From Pegoplata infirma (taxonomy: Eukaryota > Arthropoda > Insecta > Diptera > Anthomyiidae): 64,000 nucleotides of DNA. The notes below the pieces were generated by a model, which was given only the letters and a program-made list of their open reading frames with translations, did not search any database and was not told the origin of the DNA. This document shows positions 23,479 through 35,525 of this stretch, piece after piece. Numbering within the stretch: the stretch's first letter is position 1; each line of letters begins with the position of its first letter. Made by a program: the position numbers and the translations under genes. The stretch covers positions 7,750,001-7,814,000 of the forward strand of contig OY992536.1 of assembly GCA_963921195.1 (NCBI GenBank), given 5' to 3'.

Positions 23479-24245
23479 TAGACTGGCTCAAAATGAAAAA
23501 TCATTAAAATCTTATGCTCCACAAGAATGTCAATATTCAAATCGACAAAAAAAAAATATACATAATATAAAAAACCTAGCCAAATTACTAGAAAAAGTCT
23601 CGTAACCCCATTTTACCAATATTTGACAGTTTTCCTTGTTTTTAACAAACAATTTTCGATCGAAATTTACATTTTTTTTTTTTTTGCAATTTAACAATTA
23701 TTTATGTAATTTTAAAAATTTCCAACAATTTTTTACAAAAAGAAAGTCTAGTAAATTCATGAGAATTTTTTGTAAGTTTTATTACGCCAAAAAAGTTGTA
23801 AATTTAAAATTTTATTGGTAAAAGCTTGTAAAATTACAAAAAAAGCTCGTAATTTTTACTAGGAATTCTCGTAAAATAGGAGGTAGAGAAATATCTAGTA
23901 AGGTCACGAGACCTCCTTGTAAGTTTCATCGGGTCAAGAAAATTTTAAATTAACAATTTTATTGGTAGGTTGTTAGGTTGTAAAATTATAAAATTATTGG
24001 TAAAAAGCTTGTAAAATTACAAGAAGTTCTTGCCAAATAGGAGGTAGTTCATGTCATATTTAAACAAAAATTAATTTTTTGTAAAAAAAAAAATATTTAC
24101 ATAAAATTTACGTATTGACAATAAAAATTTAATACACCTAACAAGGGAAGTATCTCAACCCTTATGATATATATAAAAAAGACGATTTTAATGCTGAAGT
24201 GTCTCGGCTACATTTGCAAATCTCATACATTTTTGAGCCAGTCTA
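23479..24245. mobile_element. hAT-like non-autonomous element (TAGACTGG ends)
   Basis: The left end TAGACTGGCTCAAAATG is matched by the right end CATTTTTGAGCCAGTCTA. The flanks ATAAATAT and ATAAATTT agree at 7 of 8 bases, fitting the 8-bp duplication of hAT elements. The first bases TAGACTG are shared with the foldback at 40161. An H-family MITE (H3) fills most of the interior. Confidence 0.65.
23571..24045. mobile_element. H-family MITE H3 (nested, degenerate ends)
   Basis: The interior blocks 'cattttaccaatatttgac', 'actaggaattctcgtaaaat' and 'aggaggtag' match H1 and H2. The terminal CACTAAAA repeats are not recognisable here, so the ends are approximate. This copy supplies the empty site for the DL-B insertion in H1. 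Confidence 0.6.
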
Positions 24246-24519
24246 ATAAATTTATATATATGTATGAATATTATACACACATACTCTGATATTCAGTTTA
24301 ATTGTAAATATTTTATAAATAAATATTTTTGTATACATAAACATAATAATCTCTTAAACAATACAAATAACAATAACATTATAGGTATACTGTTTATAAA
24401 TATAGTGTCCTCATTAAACTGGAGTTGGGGTTTATGACCAAAAAAAATTGTGGTCATTATGTCTAAAAAAAATGGATTTTATTCAGAGATTAATGGAGTT
24501 TTTAACCATATAACAAACA
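24246..24519. other. AT-rich spacer
   Basis: 'tatatatatgtatg'-type simple sequence; nothing else seen. Confidence 0.4.
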
Positions 24520-25509
24520 GTTTTTTATTTTATTTTTTTTGGAATTTCGAGGAGAGCGCAGCGGATTTTTGTGCCATTTGATGTTAAAATAATTGTGTAA
24601 AAATTTGACCTAAATCGGATAAAATTAACCCGAGGCGCAAGGAGGTCAAAGTTTCGAGAAAAAGCCAAAATGGCCAAGTTTTTAAAAAACTTAAAAAAAT
24701 GTAAATTTTGTAGAAATAAAAATAATAAAATATTTTTTATTTAACTTTCTTGCAATAATACTCAGAAAAAATTATCTTAAATTTTTATGACGGCAGTAAC
24801 ACTTTCAAACATGAAATACAAAAATTACCATGCATTTTAGGGGGTACCTGAAATGAGTGTTTACGATTTTTTTAAAATTTTATTAAACAAAAAAAAAAAT
24901 AAATCTTACTATTCTATAGCAATGGATTATTAAATACATCCTAAGGCTTAAATATTTAAAAAATTGGGGACATCCATCGACTCAATTTTGTTTTGGAGTC
25001 ATTTGAGTTTTGCGGATTTCAAGGAGTCAAATGACTCCAAAAAAAAATTTAGTCGATGGATATCCCCAATTTTTTAAATATTTAAGCCTTAGGATGTATT
25101 TAATAATCCATTGCTATAGAATAGTAAGATTTAATTTTTTTGTTTAATAAAATTTTCAAAAAATCGAAAACACTCATTTCAGGTACCCTCCAAAATTCAT
25201 GGTAATTTTTGTATTTCATGTTTGAAAGTGTTACTGCCGTCATAAAAATTTAAGATAATTTTTTCTGAGTATTATTGCAAGAAAGTTAAATAAAAAATAT
25301 TTTATTTTTTTTATTTCTACAAAATTTACATTTTTTAAGTTTTTTCAAAATTTGGCCATTTTGGCTTTTTCTCGAAACTTTGACCTTCTTGCGCCTCGGG
25401 TTAATTTTTTCCGATTTAGCTCAAATTTTTACACAATTATTTTAACATCAAATGGCACAAAAATCCGCTGCGCGCTCCTCGAAATTCCAAAAAAAATAAA
25501 ATAAAAAAC
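24520..25509. repeat. 1-kb foldback (long inverted repeat)
   Basis: The left arm begins GTTTTTTATTTTATTTTTT then 'ggaatttcgaggagagcgc'. The right arm ends with its complement at 25509. Arms of about 470 bp are nearly identical by eye and meet around 25010 near 'ttttggagtcatttgag'. No target duplication was found. It could be a foldback transposon or a recent palindrome; a transcript would fold into a long hairpin. Confidence 0.85.
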
Positions 25510-25594
25510 CACCCTAATTTACATATATGCATCCATATATTTACATATATGTATCCATATATGCTCATTTTTCACCGGGATGATAATATTTTTA

Positions 25595-25870
25595 GGCTGG
25601 TGTCTAATTTTAACAATTAACAAAAAAGAAAATAAGAATAACTGTTCTGATTTTCTTAAAAAAAAAATTTTAGTAACTTGGGTTTGTAACTTTACCTCGT
25701 TGTGAACAAAAAATATTCATCAGTGCGTGAATACAAAGTAAAATATATTTTTTTCATCAATATTTTTTTTTATCAATTTTTTTTCATCAATATTTTTTTC
25801 ATCAATATTTTTTATCATCAATGTTTTTATCATCAATATTTTCTTTTAATCAATACTTGTTTAATCAATA
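25595..25870 (+). mobile_element. family I fragment plus F array
   Basis: 'aggctggtgtctaatttta' begins the conserved block, with an internal deletion of the 'gcaggacgccac' segment. It continues with 'acttgggtttgtaact'. From 25740 comes a TTTTTTCATCAATA array. The joined order (I block then F array) matches 49.6-50.3 kb. Confidence 0.6.
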
Positions 25871-26519
25871 TTTGAACAATTCATGCGAATAAGGACGAAT
25901 AGACCACTTTTTCGCAGACAGGTTTTTTTTCATAAATGCATTTTATTAGCAGAGCCCTACAATCCTATGCAGAAATTTTGGGGAAATTTTGACTTTTAAG
26001 ACTAAAAAATGACTTTGAAAGTGCAATAATTCATATATTTTTATATATTAGTTTAAATTGGGAGTGAACTAACGCACAATTTTGATTAAATACCACACAA
26101 AAACATACAAAAATTTTACTTTCGGTAACAATGTGTTAAAAGAACATTACGAGAAACAAACCACACTTATTAAATTGGCAAAAAATTTTACCGTTCTTGA
26201 GTTATAAGTCTTTAAAGTGTGGAAAGCAAAAGGGCGAATATCCATTCTTAACAAAATATTATATAAAAATTATTTAGCTGCGAGTTTAAAATTGATATTA
26301 GCTAAAATTTGAAATTGTACACAAAAAAAAACAATCTTAGCACATACAAACAAATTAACCAGATTTGCGAAAAAAAACTTCACTGTCCTTAAAAAGTGTA
26401 TCCTTGAAGTCCTTAAAGTGTTACAAAAAAATACCAACCATAGTTCGTCAAGTTTTGCAAGACTCATGAAAATGTAGTCAAAATCTGCTGCAAAATAACA
26501 CATTTTTATTCAAATTTCA
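25871..26519. other. non-coding spacer
   Basis: Only short AT-rich frames; no recognisable repeat or gene. Confidence 0.4.
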
Positions 26520-26809
26520 ATACATTCTTTTGGAGATTTGAAAATGACTTTTTTTTGGTCCGCCCCCTTTTGTGGGCGTGGATATTAGCAAATAATTTAT
26601 ATAATGATGAAATTGTATATCTTTTGTACAAAAAGCATAGTAGTTAAATTTGTAAACATTTTTGACCAGAGAGAAGGTGTCCCCAAGGACCCTCGACAAG
26701 CCAGCCCCCCAAAAAAAACACGCCCCTGCATTTTTTTTTTTTATTTTTCTTAGACGTTGGAGGGTATACAAGATTCGGCATAGCCGAATTTAACACTCAC
26801 TCTCACTTG
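26520..26809 (-). mobile_element. DL-B terminal fragment
   Basis: Its complement starts CAAGTGAGAGTGAGTGTTAA, with the hairpin TTCGGCTATGCCGAA and 'ttgtataccctcc', then the body including 'ccacgcccacaaaaggggg'. It stops before the GTCY stretch, so only the hairpin half remains. Confidence 0.65.
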
Positions 26810-26814
26810 TTTAG

Positions 26815-27040
26815 TTATCAATTTTTTTATCAATATTAATTTTTTGTTCATATTTTTTTCACAATGTTTTTTTTTTTCATCAATATTTTTTTTATCAATA
26901 TTTTTTTCATCAATTTTTTCTTTCATAATTTTTTTTTTTCTTTCATATTTTTTTATATATTTTTTTTTCATACATATATTGTTTAATAAATTTGTTTTCA
27001 TCAAAAATTTTCTTATCAAAATTTTTTTTCATAAAAAAAA
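26815..27040. repeat. F array
   Basis: Irregular TTTTTTTCATCAATA units, directly left of the DL-B2 copy. Confidence 0.6.
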
Positions 27041-27044
27041 AAAT

Positions 27045-27425
27045 GACATAAAAATGTTCCATTTGTTTAAAAAATGTACAAAAAAACAGGTTAGAGTGTT
27101 AAATTCTTCGGTATCAAATTTTTTATACTCTCCAAAATGTAAAAACACTTTTTTGCACTTAAGTAACAGCTATTTTGGTTTTGACAGCATCTTGCTTTCC
27201 ACAGACAAATGAACGGATATATTTAGCTAAAGTGTCTTAGAAATGGATCAATAATATATAAACTTAATGGGGTCCTCGACCGATAGCATAGAAAATGAAT
27301 ATAACATTATTTTTTCAAAAAAAAAACTTTGCTTTGGCAAGTACAACCAAATCATCAGTGAAACATTATCATTATTTAATGTTTTGGGCAAATGTAAAAA
27401 ATTCTTATGCATTTTTTTTACAAGT
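27045..27425 (+). mobile_element. DL-B2 copy
   Basis: The outer block 'gttccatttgtttaaaaaat' is followed by GTTAGAGTGTTAAATT, a decayed hairpin, 'tttatactctccaaaatg', 'ttttgacagcatcttgc', 'ttccacagac', and 'aaacttaatggggtcctcg'. The distal 100 bp carries 'gctttggcaagtac' and 'tttaatgttttgggca'. The GTCY stretch is almost lost. The same layout occurs at 50.9 kb. Confidence 0.65.
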
Positions 27426-29550
27426 ACGTTAAAACAAATATTTAAAAAAAATTAATTTGGACTATTTTTGAAGAAGTTATTAGTAAAGAAATTTTTAAAA
27501 ATTTGATTTCTTTTGAACAGTTCATCAAAAAAATCTGAAAATTTGCCGCGAAAAAGTTTTCAAAGGGCACTAAAAACTGTAAAAAAAATGGCAAAATCTA
27601 AAATAAAAAAGATTTTCCAAGTGTCCGATTTGACAAGAAATGCCCTATATATATTTAACAACCCTCTTACAAATTTATTAATATTTTTCCTCGCCTTTTT
27701 TACTAAAATTATTTTAAAAAAATTTTATGTAACAAACGCGTGTGTTTTTTGTTATGCGTTAATGTATATTTTGTATATCAAATGTATAAATAGGCTTGAA
27801 AAAAGCAGAGAAAAAAAGAGAAAATAAAAAGTTATAAATTTTAAATATAATTGTTTACTTGTTTGCGATAAACAATAGATTTTAAAGACTTAAAAAAAAA
27901 AACTCAAAATCCAACATCATAACGGAAGTTACATCATCAGTAGTAAATATTCCGCTTATTTTTTATTCTTTCATTATTATTGTTTATAATGATGATGTGT
28001 TTTACATACAGAATTAAAATTGTTGTAGGGAGTTTTTTTGTAATTTTTTAAACAAAGGATTTCATATTTTATACGTATGTATTAATGATTATAATTGGCG
28101 TGAAAATATGAATGTTTTTATGTGTGAACATAGTGAGCGTATATTATTACTTTACAATTTCTTTAGTCACGTATTGCGCGCCACACTGCGTATAAGTAAT
28201 ATTTAATTCGACATGAAATAATGCGTATACGACAACGAACACACTTATTTTCATTTGTTACTATAAAAGTTTTTTGAACTTATCTACTACACCATAATTA
28301 TGCAAATTTAAACAATACAACATAATTATTAAATGTTTTTTTTTTTTTTTACGGAAAACGTTTAACAATTGAAAACACAATTCTCGCAAACAAAGTGACC
28401 AAATTATATATGAATAAAAACATTTAAAAGACGTGTTTAATTAACAAATTTAAAAATAAATTAAAATTGGATGAAGGCGTTTGATAATTCATTGTTTGTT
28501 AATGGCATAAAAATACGTTCTATTATTATTTTAATTTGAAGCCAGTACATTACTCAATCTATTTATGTATGTTCATCAAAAGTATTTCAATAATATAAGG
28601 CTCGTAGCCAGGATCTTATTTTTGATTAATTTTTTCATTCATAAGTCTGCGCGCGGATAAATTTTCGGTTTCTTAATTATTTTTTATTTATTTTTCATTT
28701 CATTTTCTCACATTCTGATATATTTTGCTGAAAGATATTATTCTCACATATTTTTGACAAAATTAATAAACAAAAAATTTTCGAAAAAAATAAATTTATT
28801 GATATGAGAAGAAACAACAATTTCTAATTTTACAAAAAATAAGAAAAAGATGCCTAAGAATTTTAAATAGCTTAATAAAGCACTCCATTTTCTACAAGAT
28901 AACTTCCATTTATGTTTTTACTTAAAATTTTTCAAAGTTATAAAGAAATCCATTAAGTAATTTATCACTATTAAAATTTAATGTACAAAAATATAAATGT
29001 TTAAAATTTTAATAACTTCAAAAAATGGAAAATAAACACACATTTAGTTTTCAACATCCGCTTGGCGAATTTATTTCCATATGTTGATTAGGATGGGTCA
29101 TTTTCGTGAAACCGTATAATCTTATTAGATTAATAATTAGAAAAAAAGATAAGGTCTTACTTACCTTTTTTTGTGCAAAAAATGATTAACATGTAATTTT
29201 ATGAAATTTCAGATTTTTTTTATTGATTATTTTTTTGGAACACTCAAAATAATTCTACAGTAAAAGTTTTAGTGAGTGATTTCGTGACCCAAATCTGCAA
29301 ATAAACTACTAATTACCAATAGTACAGTAGTTTTTTAGTATCTTCGAAGTACAAAAATTAATATTTTTACTGATTATAAATAAAATTAGTAACAAATTTT
29401 AGTTTTGATTACCAATTCCTGCACTAGGTCCTTTTGGACTAAAACATTAGTTCGGTAGTTAAATTTTTAGTATTGAATACCCAAGTTTATTTTTTGAGTG
29501 TCTACAAGAACTTTTATAACACTTTAAATTTTTAATATGATAATGTTTTA
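27426..29550. other. non-coding stretch
   Basis: The 104-residue frame at 27513-27827 has Lys/Phe-rich, AT-driven composition and no recognisable domain. Near 28160-28190 a GC-richer patch ('cacgtattgcgcgccacac') follows a pyrimidine run and AG, which might be regulatory or a micro-exon, but nothing supports either. Confidence 0.4.
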
Positions 29551-29715
29551 AGGCTGGTGTCAAATTTTAAAATTGTTGCAGGACGCCACTTCAGTTTGAC
29601 TTCATAAGTTACCGACTAAAAAAAAAGAAACTAAGAAGTACTGTTTTCACGTTTTAAAACCAAAAAGGTTTGTAACTTCGATTTGTAACTTGAATAATAA
29701 TTCACCTACTGCACT
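29551..29715 (+). mobile_element. family I fragment
   Basis: 'aggctggtgtcaaatttta', 'gcaggacgccacttcag', 'ttgacttcataagtta' and 'taacttgaataataattcac' match 49606-49770 in order. Confidence 0.6.
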
Positions 29716-30091
29716 GATAGAAAAACGCTTCATATCACTAATGAATGGAATTCATTAATGTTGTTTTATTACAACAATGAAATATTTCATATGCTGAATG
29801 AAATTTCATACATGTTGTTCAAAATTTTCATTAATATTTATTCATTAGATTTCGTAGTTTCATTAAAAAATTTCATTGAGTTTTGTTTATAAAATTAGCT
29901 TTTTTTGACACCTGTCGTGTCGCGTCTGTTTAGTCTGTTAATTCTTCTTCTTCTTAGTCTGTTAGTTTACGCGCAAAAAAACAGCTGATCACGCACCATC
30001 TACACGTGGGAGAATTTTTTCATGAAAGCAGAGATAACGTCGGCAGAGAAACAGTAGGGAAATTTCAGCATTTATCTCAATATCAAGTGGT
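29716..30091. other. non-coding stretch with a GC-richer patch
   Basis: About 29910-30060 has several CpG-containing words ('cgtgtcgcgtctg', 'cacgtggg', 'taacgtcgg') and CAGCTG, an E-box type often seen in fly promoters. There is no transcript evidence in the sequence, so promoter function is only a possibility. Confidence 0.25.
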
Positions 30092-30178
30092 GTGTTCCAT
30101 TTGTTTATAAAATGTACAAAAACCAAGTGAGAGTGCTTCTGTCTGTGGAAGGCAAGATGCAAATTTGGTAAATCAGTG
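30092..30178 (+). mobile_element. DL-B2 remnant split by hAT-like E1
   Basis: The outer block 'tgttccatttgtttataaaa', 'ccaagtgagagtgcttctg' and 'tctgtggaaggcaagatgc' come from both ends of DL-B2, joined by an internal deletion. The sequence resumes at 30579 ('aatcagtgcattacttaag'), parallel to 'gagtgtattacttaag' at 1800. Confidence 0.55.
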
Positions 30179-30578
30179 TAGAGATGGGCGCGTATGTGGA
30201 TTTTGACTCACACTCACTCACGCTCTCGCAAAAAATAATCGAATCACTCCCTAATCACTCACGCATTTTTTTTTTAATAAAAAACTTACTCACGATAACG
30301 CGTGACTCACCCCAAATATAATCACGCTCACGCGTGTGTCACGCAAAATCTACTCACGCAATAAAATTTTCTTACCAAAAAAAGAAAAAAAATCCAAAAA
30401 AAAAAATTTATACAAAAAAAGAAAAAAAAAAATTGGACAAATCAAATCACGCAAACTCACGCAAAAAATAAATGACTCACTCACTAATCACTCACTCAGA
30501 TTTTTTTCAACTCACGCTCACTCACAATCACGTGTTTGAAATAAAAATCACTCACGCATGATTCTCGCGTGATTTCTA
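30179..30578. mobile_element. hAT-like element E1 with CTCACGC repeats
   Basis: The left end TAGAGATGGGCGCG and the complement of the right end TAGAAATCACGCG form short inverted repeats. The perfect 8-bp duplication AATCAGTG lies at 30171-30178 and 30579-30586. The interior is packed with CTCAC and CACGC words on both strands, resembling multiple sub-terminal transposase sites. There is no transposase. Relatives lie at 60105 and 61379. Confidence 0.8.
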
Positions 30579-30599
30579 AATCAGTGCATTACTTAAGTG

Positions 30600-30905
30600 A
30601 AAAAAAAGCATTTAGGAAAATAGTTAAATTAAAAAAAAGTGTATTAAAAAAAAAAAATTTTTATGTAAATTAAATGAGGAAAAAAATATCTGATAAAAAA
30701 ATTTTATGAAAAAAAAATTTTTTGATAAAAAAAATTAATGAAAAAAAATTTATGACAAAAAAAAATTATTGTTGAAAAATAATTATGTTACGTTTTATTC
30801 ACCAGCAGGAGAATTATTATCCAAGTTTGAAAAAAAAAATTTTGACGTAAAAAAAAATTATGAAAAAAAAAAATTTTGATAAAAAAAATTATTTTGAGTT
30901 TTTTT
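30600..30905. repeat. F arrays around a family I head
   Basis: A-rich TATGAAAAAAAATT units flank 'acgttttattcaccagcagg' and 'gaattattatccaag' (about 30785-30825), the same head that adjoins the F array at 12.57 kb. Confidence 0.6.
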
Positions 30906-30944
30906 TTTTTGATTTTTTGCATTTGTAACTTTTACAATTGCAAA

Positions 30945-31750
30945 TATACCCAACACCACTCTATGGTACAGGGTGTACTTCGTTTGTGCTAATGTTGGCA
31001 ACTATCCGAAATATTGGTCCTAGACCCTCCTTCAAGTATACCGATAGACACAGAATCGCATTCTGTGACGATTTAGCGATGTCCGTTCGTCTGTCTGTCC
31101 ATGCAAACGTTGTGAGCACGATCCTGGTCGCAATTATCAATCGATTTATATGAAATTTGAAACTTTAGCTTACTTTGGCCCAAGGACTAAGCCTATTGAA
31201 AGTGGAAAGAATCGGTGTGCAGATTATGTTTCATTATAATTTGGCTCAAATGACTCTAATAACCGTATTATAATAGATATCCTTTTGAGGTAAACATATT
31301 TTGTATTCACAAATCATCATTCCCAATTTTAAAGGAATCGTACCAGTTCTTCTTGTAGTCCCCATACAAACCAACCTACGGATATTCATATAAATAAATA
31401 AATCTCTTAAAATTTAAGAAAATTGAAAATACTTTATTAAAAATTTGTTTGTGGATGTTAAACGTGTACTTTAGTGGCCTTATTAATTCTGATAAAAATT
31501 GAGTCATTCTTGGACTTAGACCCCATATAAAAATTTTCCCGATATTCTGTAAAATCGGTCTATTGCCAAAAAATTAATATACAAATTTCACTCAAGTTTT
31601 GTTTGTGAGTGTTTTCTACGTACACTAAGTAAAGATTTAACAAAACATAGATCAAATCGGTTCATGTTTGAACTTTGGAACCATTTTCCGGAAAACACTG
31701 GTGTATAATACCACATGGTCGGTCATGACCGACTATAATTTTCTTACATG
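30945..31750 (-). mobile_element. DINE-like element DL-G1
   Basis: The complement of the right end is 'catgtaagaaaattatag' followed by GTCGGTCATGACCGAC, a perfect hairpin, then 'caccagtgttttccgg'. The left end carries TATACCC...GGGTGTA, 'aatattggtcctagacc', 'cttcaagtataccgat', 'gacgatttagcgatgtc' and about five GTCY units (31080-31098). It is the same family as 48651-49453. Its architecture parallels DL-A and DL-B with a different body. The 71-residue frame inside is not a gene. Confidence 0.75.
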
Positions 31751-33511
31751 TTTTGGTTTTTTAATTTTGAGAGATTATTCTTTAAGTAGGTTTATTCAAT
31801 CTCGATGTAATTTTTTCCAAGTCTAATTAAAATTGTGACATTCTCATAGAATAATTTTCAAGAGAATTGTTTTTCTGTTTTTAATTTATTTATGTTGGTC
31901 ATCTTGCAAGACTTAATCGTCACGCTTTTCGGAATTTGTCAGATTCAATTGCCAAGATTATTTAGCAAATATAAAAACCCTATACTACAAGTAGCAAAGG
32001 GGATTTAAATGACAAAGCGTAAATATGAGGATATCATAGTTTTAATTAGTAAAGAAAATAATGACCTCGAGCTACTATATTAGTATAATAATATTTTAAA
32101 GATAGAATAAACAGTTTTTATTTCGCTACCCACCCAAAAGTTCAGTATATATTTTCCTCAATTCTAACAAAAATTTAAATCTTGTGCATAATACGTATAA
32201 ATGTGTAGAGGGTACTACACTACTGTTACTTACAATTCATTTGATGTCTTCTAACAGTAACAGATAATTAAAACAACAACAACGAAATGTAATTATTTTG
32301 TCAGGGAAAACCTTAAGGAACAAATAAATGAATAAGTGAATTAAGGGAGAGGGAAACTGAAAGCGTGCTTTATTTAGTGTACGCACATCTACATTCTGAT
32401 AACTAACAAATATACATAAATATGTTTATGTATTTTTTTTGTCAAACACATTCATATGGAAACATGTTCATACATGCATACACCACAAATTTAATATATT
32501 ATTATCAACTCACACACATACTCACAATCACAAATAATGCATGTAATGTGTTGTGTTATTAAAATTCCTAAAATATTTCTTTTTTTTAACAAAAAAAAAA
32601 CTTGACTCTAGAGAATATTAAATAACATGTATGTATGCGTAGGTACGTTTAAGTTTATGTGTGTGGATAATTGTATGTGTTTCTGTGGCAAAACTGAAGC
32701 AACGGCATTAAGTAACTTTGGCTTTAGTAATTTGTTATACTTCCGCTGACAAAATATTTGTAAGTAATTATTTCCGATACAACGGATCTTTATAGTAAAA
32801 GCCAATCTAAAGGAACGCAAACAAAAAATAAAATAAAAACATGGCAGAACACACACAAAATATTAAAGATGGGTATGATTCCAGGAAAGATTCCCGAATA
32901 TAAACAACACGATACAAAAAAAAATATAAAAATGAAACAAAAGACGAAAATATTACGCACGCTTCCAACGTTGTAAATTAAGAAAACAAACAAACCGTAA
33001 TTTTTTTTCTTTTGTGGTGCAAATCTCTTATTACAGGGTGAGCTAATGGAAAGTCTATTAAGTTTGTCAATTCTTTTGTTATAAATTTTTTGAAATTTAA
33101 GGTCTTTTAATTTGAGATATGAGTGGAATTGCTAGTCGAGTACAGCTGTTAGTTACTGTAATTTTTTTAAAGTAAGAAAAAAAATTGTTTTAGTTTTTAA
33201 ATTTGTAATAAACTCAGACTTTATTAAATTAAACAGTTCAAGTTTACTTTATTTAAATTTGTTTAATTTATTTTTTCAACTTATTATTAATGACTTGCAC
33301 TTTCTATGCTGCACAAAAAGGAATGAGCTAAAAGATAAAATGTAAAGGGTTTTAGTACTCCCTTTGTTGCTGATTTTATTAATAACAGTATTCGATTGCA
33401 AGTGATCATTTACTGGCTTTTTATAAGCTTTACTCTTATTTAGAGAGATTAAATACCTACAATTAGTAATGAACTCTATGATAAAGTAATTACCCCACAA
33501 AATTAATACAA
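31751..33511. other. mostly unique non-coding stretch
   Basis: No mobile element is shared with the rest of the window. There are short simple sequences ('aacaacaacaacg') and frames of up to 90 residues without domains. It looks like ordinary fly intergenic or intronic DNA. Confidence 0.4.
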
Positions 33512-33737
33512 AATGTGCTCGATTCTGGAATACGATTTCACCATTCACATAATTTTTAAAAATTTATATTCTTACTAATTTTAATACTTTTAAATTTGTT
33601 CTTGTAATTATTAAAGATATTCACTTGATCTTTAATTGTTACAAGAAAAAAAATTTTAAAATCTTAAAATTCGTACAAATATCAAATTTTTAAGAATTAG
33701 GTGAATGGTGAAATCGTATTCCAGAAACGAGCACATT
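33512..33737. repeat. foldback K1 (226 bp)
   Basis: Arms of about 37 bp: AATGTGCTCGATTCTGG then 'aatacgatttcaccattcac' at the left, with its complement at 33702-33737. A degenerate relative lies at 60540-60690. The target duplication is unclear. Confidence 0.75.
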
Positions 33738-34039
33738 ATTTATTATTCGAACTATGAATTCTATTTTAGAAAATAATACTATATCTCAAGGTTACTTTCC
33801 CTAGGTGCGCCAACCAGAACCGCAATGTGATTTTCAAAATTTTTTGAAGAGGCTTACAAATCAGCCCTATTTTGATAATATTGTAAAATTAACAATTTTC
33901 AAGAAATTTTATAAAATTGTTTGTTTAAAAATGATTGGTTTGGTAATTTTGTAAGACTTGTAGGGATCTTTTCAAAAGTATTTAGTAAACTAACAATCGT
34001 TGGTGGAAAAACATAAAATCTTATATTCGTATGTAAGTA

Positions 34040-34159
34040 TCCACGCAGAAAACTATAATCCCAACAGCGTCGTTAAAGCACGGATGGTTTAACGAAGTTC
34101 TGTATACCATCTTCAAAGTGCTGTCAGAAGATAAGAATGATAACATCGATCTACACTAG
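34040..34159 (+). other. coding-like island 1 (40 codons, ends TAG)
   Basis: The frame 34040-34159 reads without interruption to TAG and has mixed codon usage unlike its AT-rich surroundings (HGWFNEVLYTIFK then VLSEDKNDNIDLH). An AG at 34047-34048 could be a weak splice acceptor, but there is no pyrimidine tract. The opposite strand is also open from an ATG, and the DNA holds a perfect stem (TCGTTAAA...TTTAACGA). It may therefore be a mobile-element end and not an exon. Confidence 0.2.
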
Positions 34160-34615
34160 ATTAAAACGTTTTAAAAGCAATGTAGAAAAGAGCTTTAAGA
34201 ACGTTTTATTTAAAGTCACTAAAGCACTGTTAATGCATTTCAATGATTTTTTTACTATAAAAGTTTTGAGTAATCAATTTTGCAAAATTGCGATATTTTC
34301 CAAAAAATTTAGGAAATTCAAATTTTCGATCAATTTTGACCAGTAAAAATATCGATATCTTAAAAAAACTTGAACAACATTTTGTTGGTATTTAAATGTA
34401 GTTTTAGAAAAAATTTCAAAGTAATTATCACATAATTTTGAACTTTTCAAAATTAAAATCGACTTTTTGAAAAGGTCCTAAACCTTCGTTTTTTTTCTAA
34501 TTCCGAAAATTCTACTCTTAACTACGCAACTTTTAAGTTGATAGGAATTCGGTCTAATTTTTCGAATTTTTGAAAATTTGCGTAATAACTGCGACAATGC
34601 TTTGTGTATGTAATA

Positions 34616-35078
34616 CACACAAAAAAAACTTTGTCAAATTACTAGGAAAATTCTCGTATCCCATTTTACCAATATTTGACATTTTTCCTTGTTTTTTAAC
34701 GAATCGAAATTTACATTTTTTTTTGTAATTTTACATTTTATTTTGTAATTTTACAAATTTCCAAGATAGTTTTATCAAAATAATCTAGTAAATTCCGAGA
34801 ATTCCTTGTAATTATTGGTAAAGTGCTTGTAAAATTACTAGGAATTCTCGTAAAATAGGAGGTACCAAAAAATCTAATAAAATTACGAAACCCCCTTGTA
34901 AATTTTATAGTGTTAAAAAATTTGTAAATTTACAATTTTATTGGTAAAAACCTTGTAAAATTACAAAAATATTGGTAAAAAGCTTGTAAAATTACTAGGA
35001 ATTTTTGTCAAATAGGAGGTAGCAAACAACAAAAAGTTACAAGTTTTTCTTGTAATCTTACAAGTTTTTTTTTTAGTG
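34616..35078. mobile_element. TA-target MITE H2
   Basis: The ends CACACAAAAAAAACTTTG and the complement of CACTAAAAAAAAAACTTG have TA outside on both sides (34614-34615, 35079-35080). It is 463 bp with inverted internal arms, and is the cleanest full H copy in the window. Confidence 0.75.
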
Positions 35079-35129
35079 TATGGACCGAAAAACTCAAAAA
35101 TATTATCAATAAAATGTTCGCGACAAATT

Positions 35130-35464
35130 GGTTTCACCTTAAATTCACTTGTTGAAAAAACTATGCTTTAAAAAACAAGCTTTAAAAACATTGGTAAGCC
35201 ACAAAATTACTTTACAAAGTATTTTTGTCACTCTGAAATATTTTTACACTAAAAAAAATTTACACTCGAAAAAAATTTACACTCAAAAAAATTAGTAATT
35301 TTTATTTTTACAAAAATGACAAAAAAAAGTTCTTTACTCAAAATAAAATATTTCTAATGAATATTGTTCGTATTTTTCACGTTAAAAAATTTACTCTCCT
35401 TTGCAAAGGGCATTGCGGATGGTATTCAAAGATTCGGCCAAGTCGAATTTAACTTTTCTACTTG
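35130..35464 (-). mobile_element. DL-A terminal fragment
   Basis: Its complement has 'caagtagaaaagttaaattc', a hairpin-like GACTTGGCCGAA, 'gaataccatccgcaatgcc', the GAGTGTAAAA units and 'acaagtgaatttaaggtg'. It corresponds to DL-A1 1821-2200; the rest of the element is absent. Confidence 0.7.
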
Positions 35465-35525
35465 TTTTAAATCAATTTTTTTTAGCGTTTAAAGGTATTT
35501 TTCACTCTTTTTCTTATATCTTTAG

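Noticed and set aside
30938..31153. 71-residue frame at the end of DL-G1
   Set aside because: It translates the shared end module, including GTCY units; other copies do not keep the frame.
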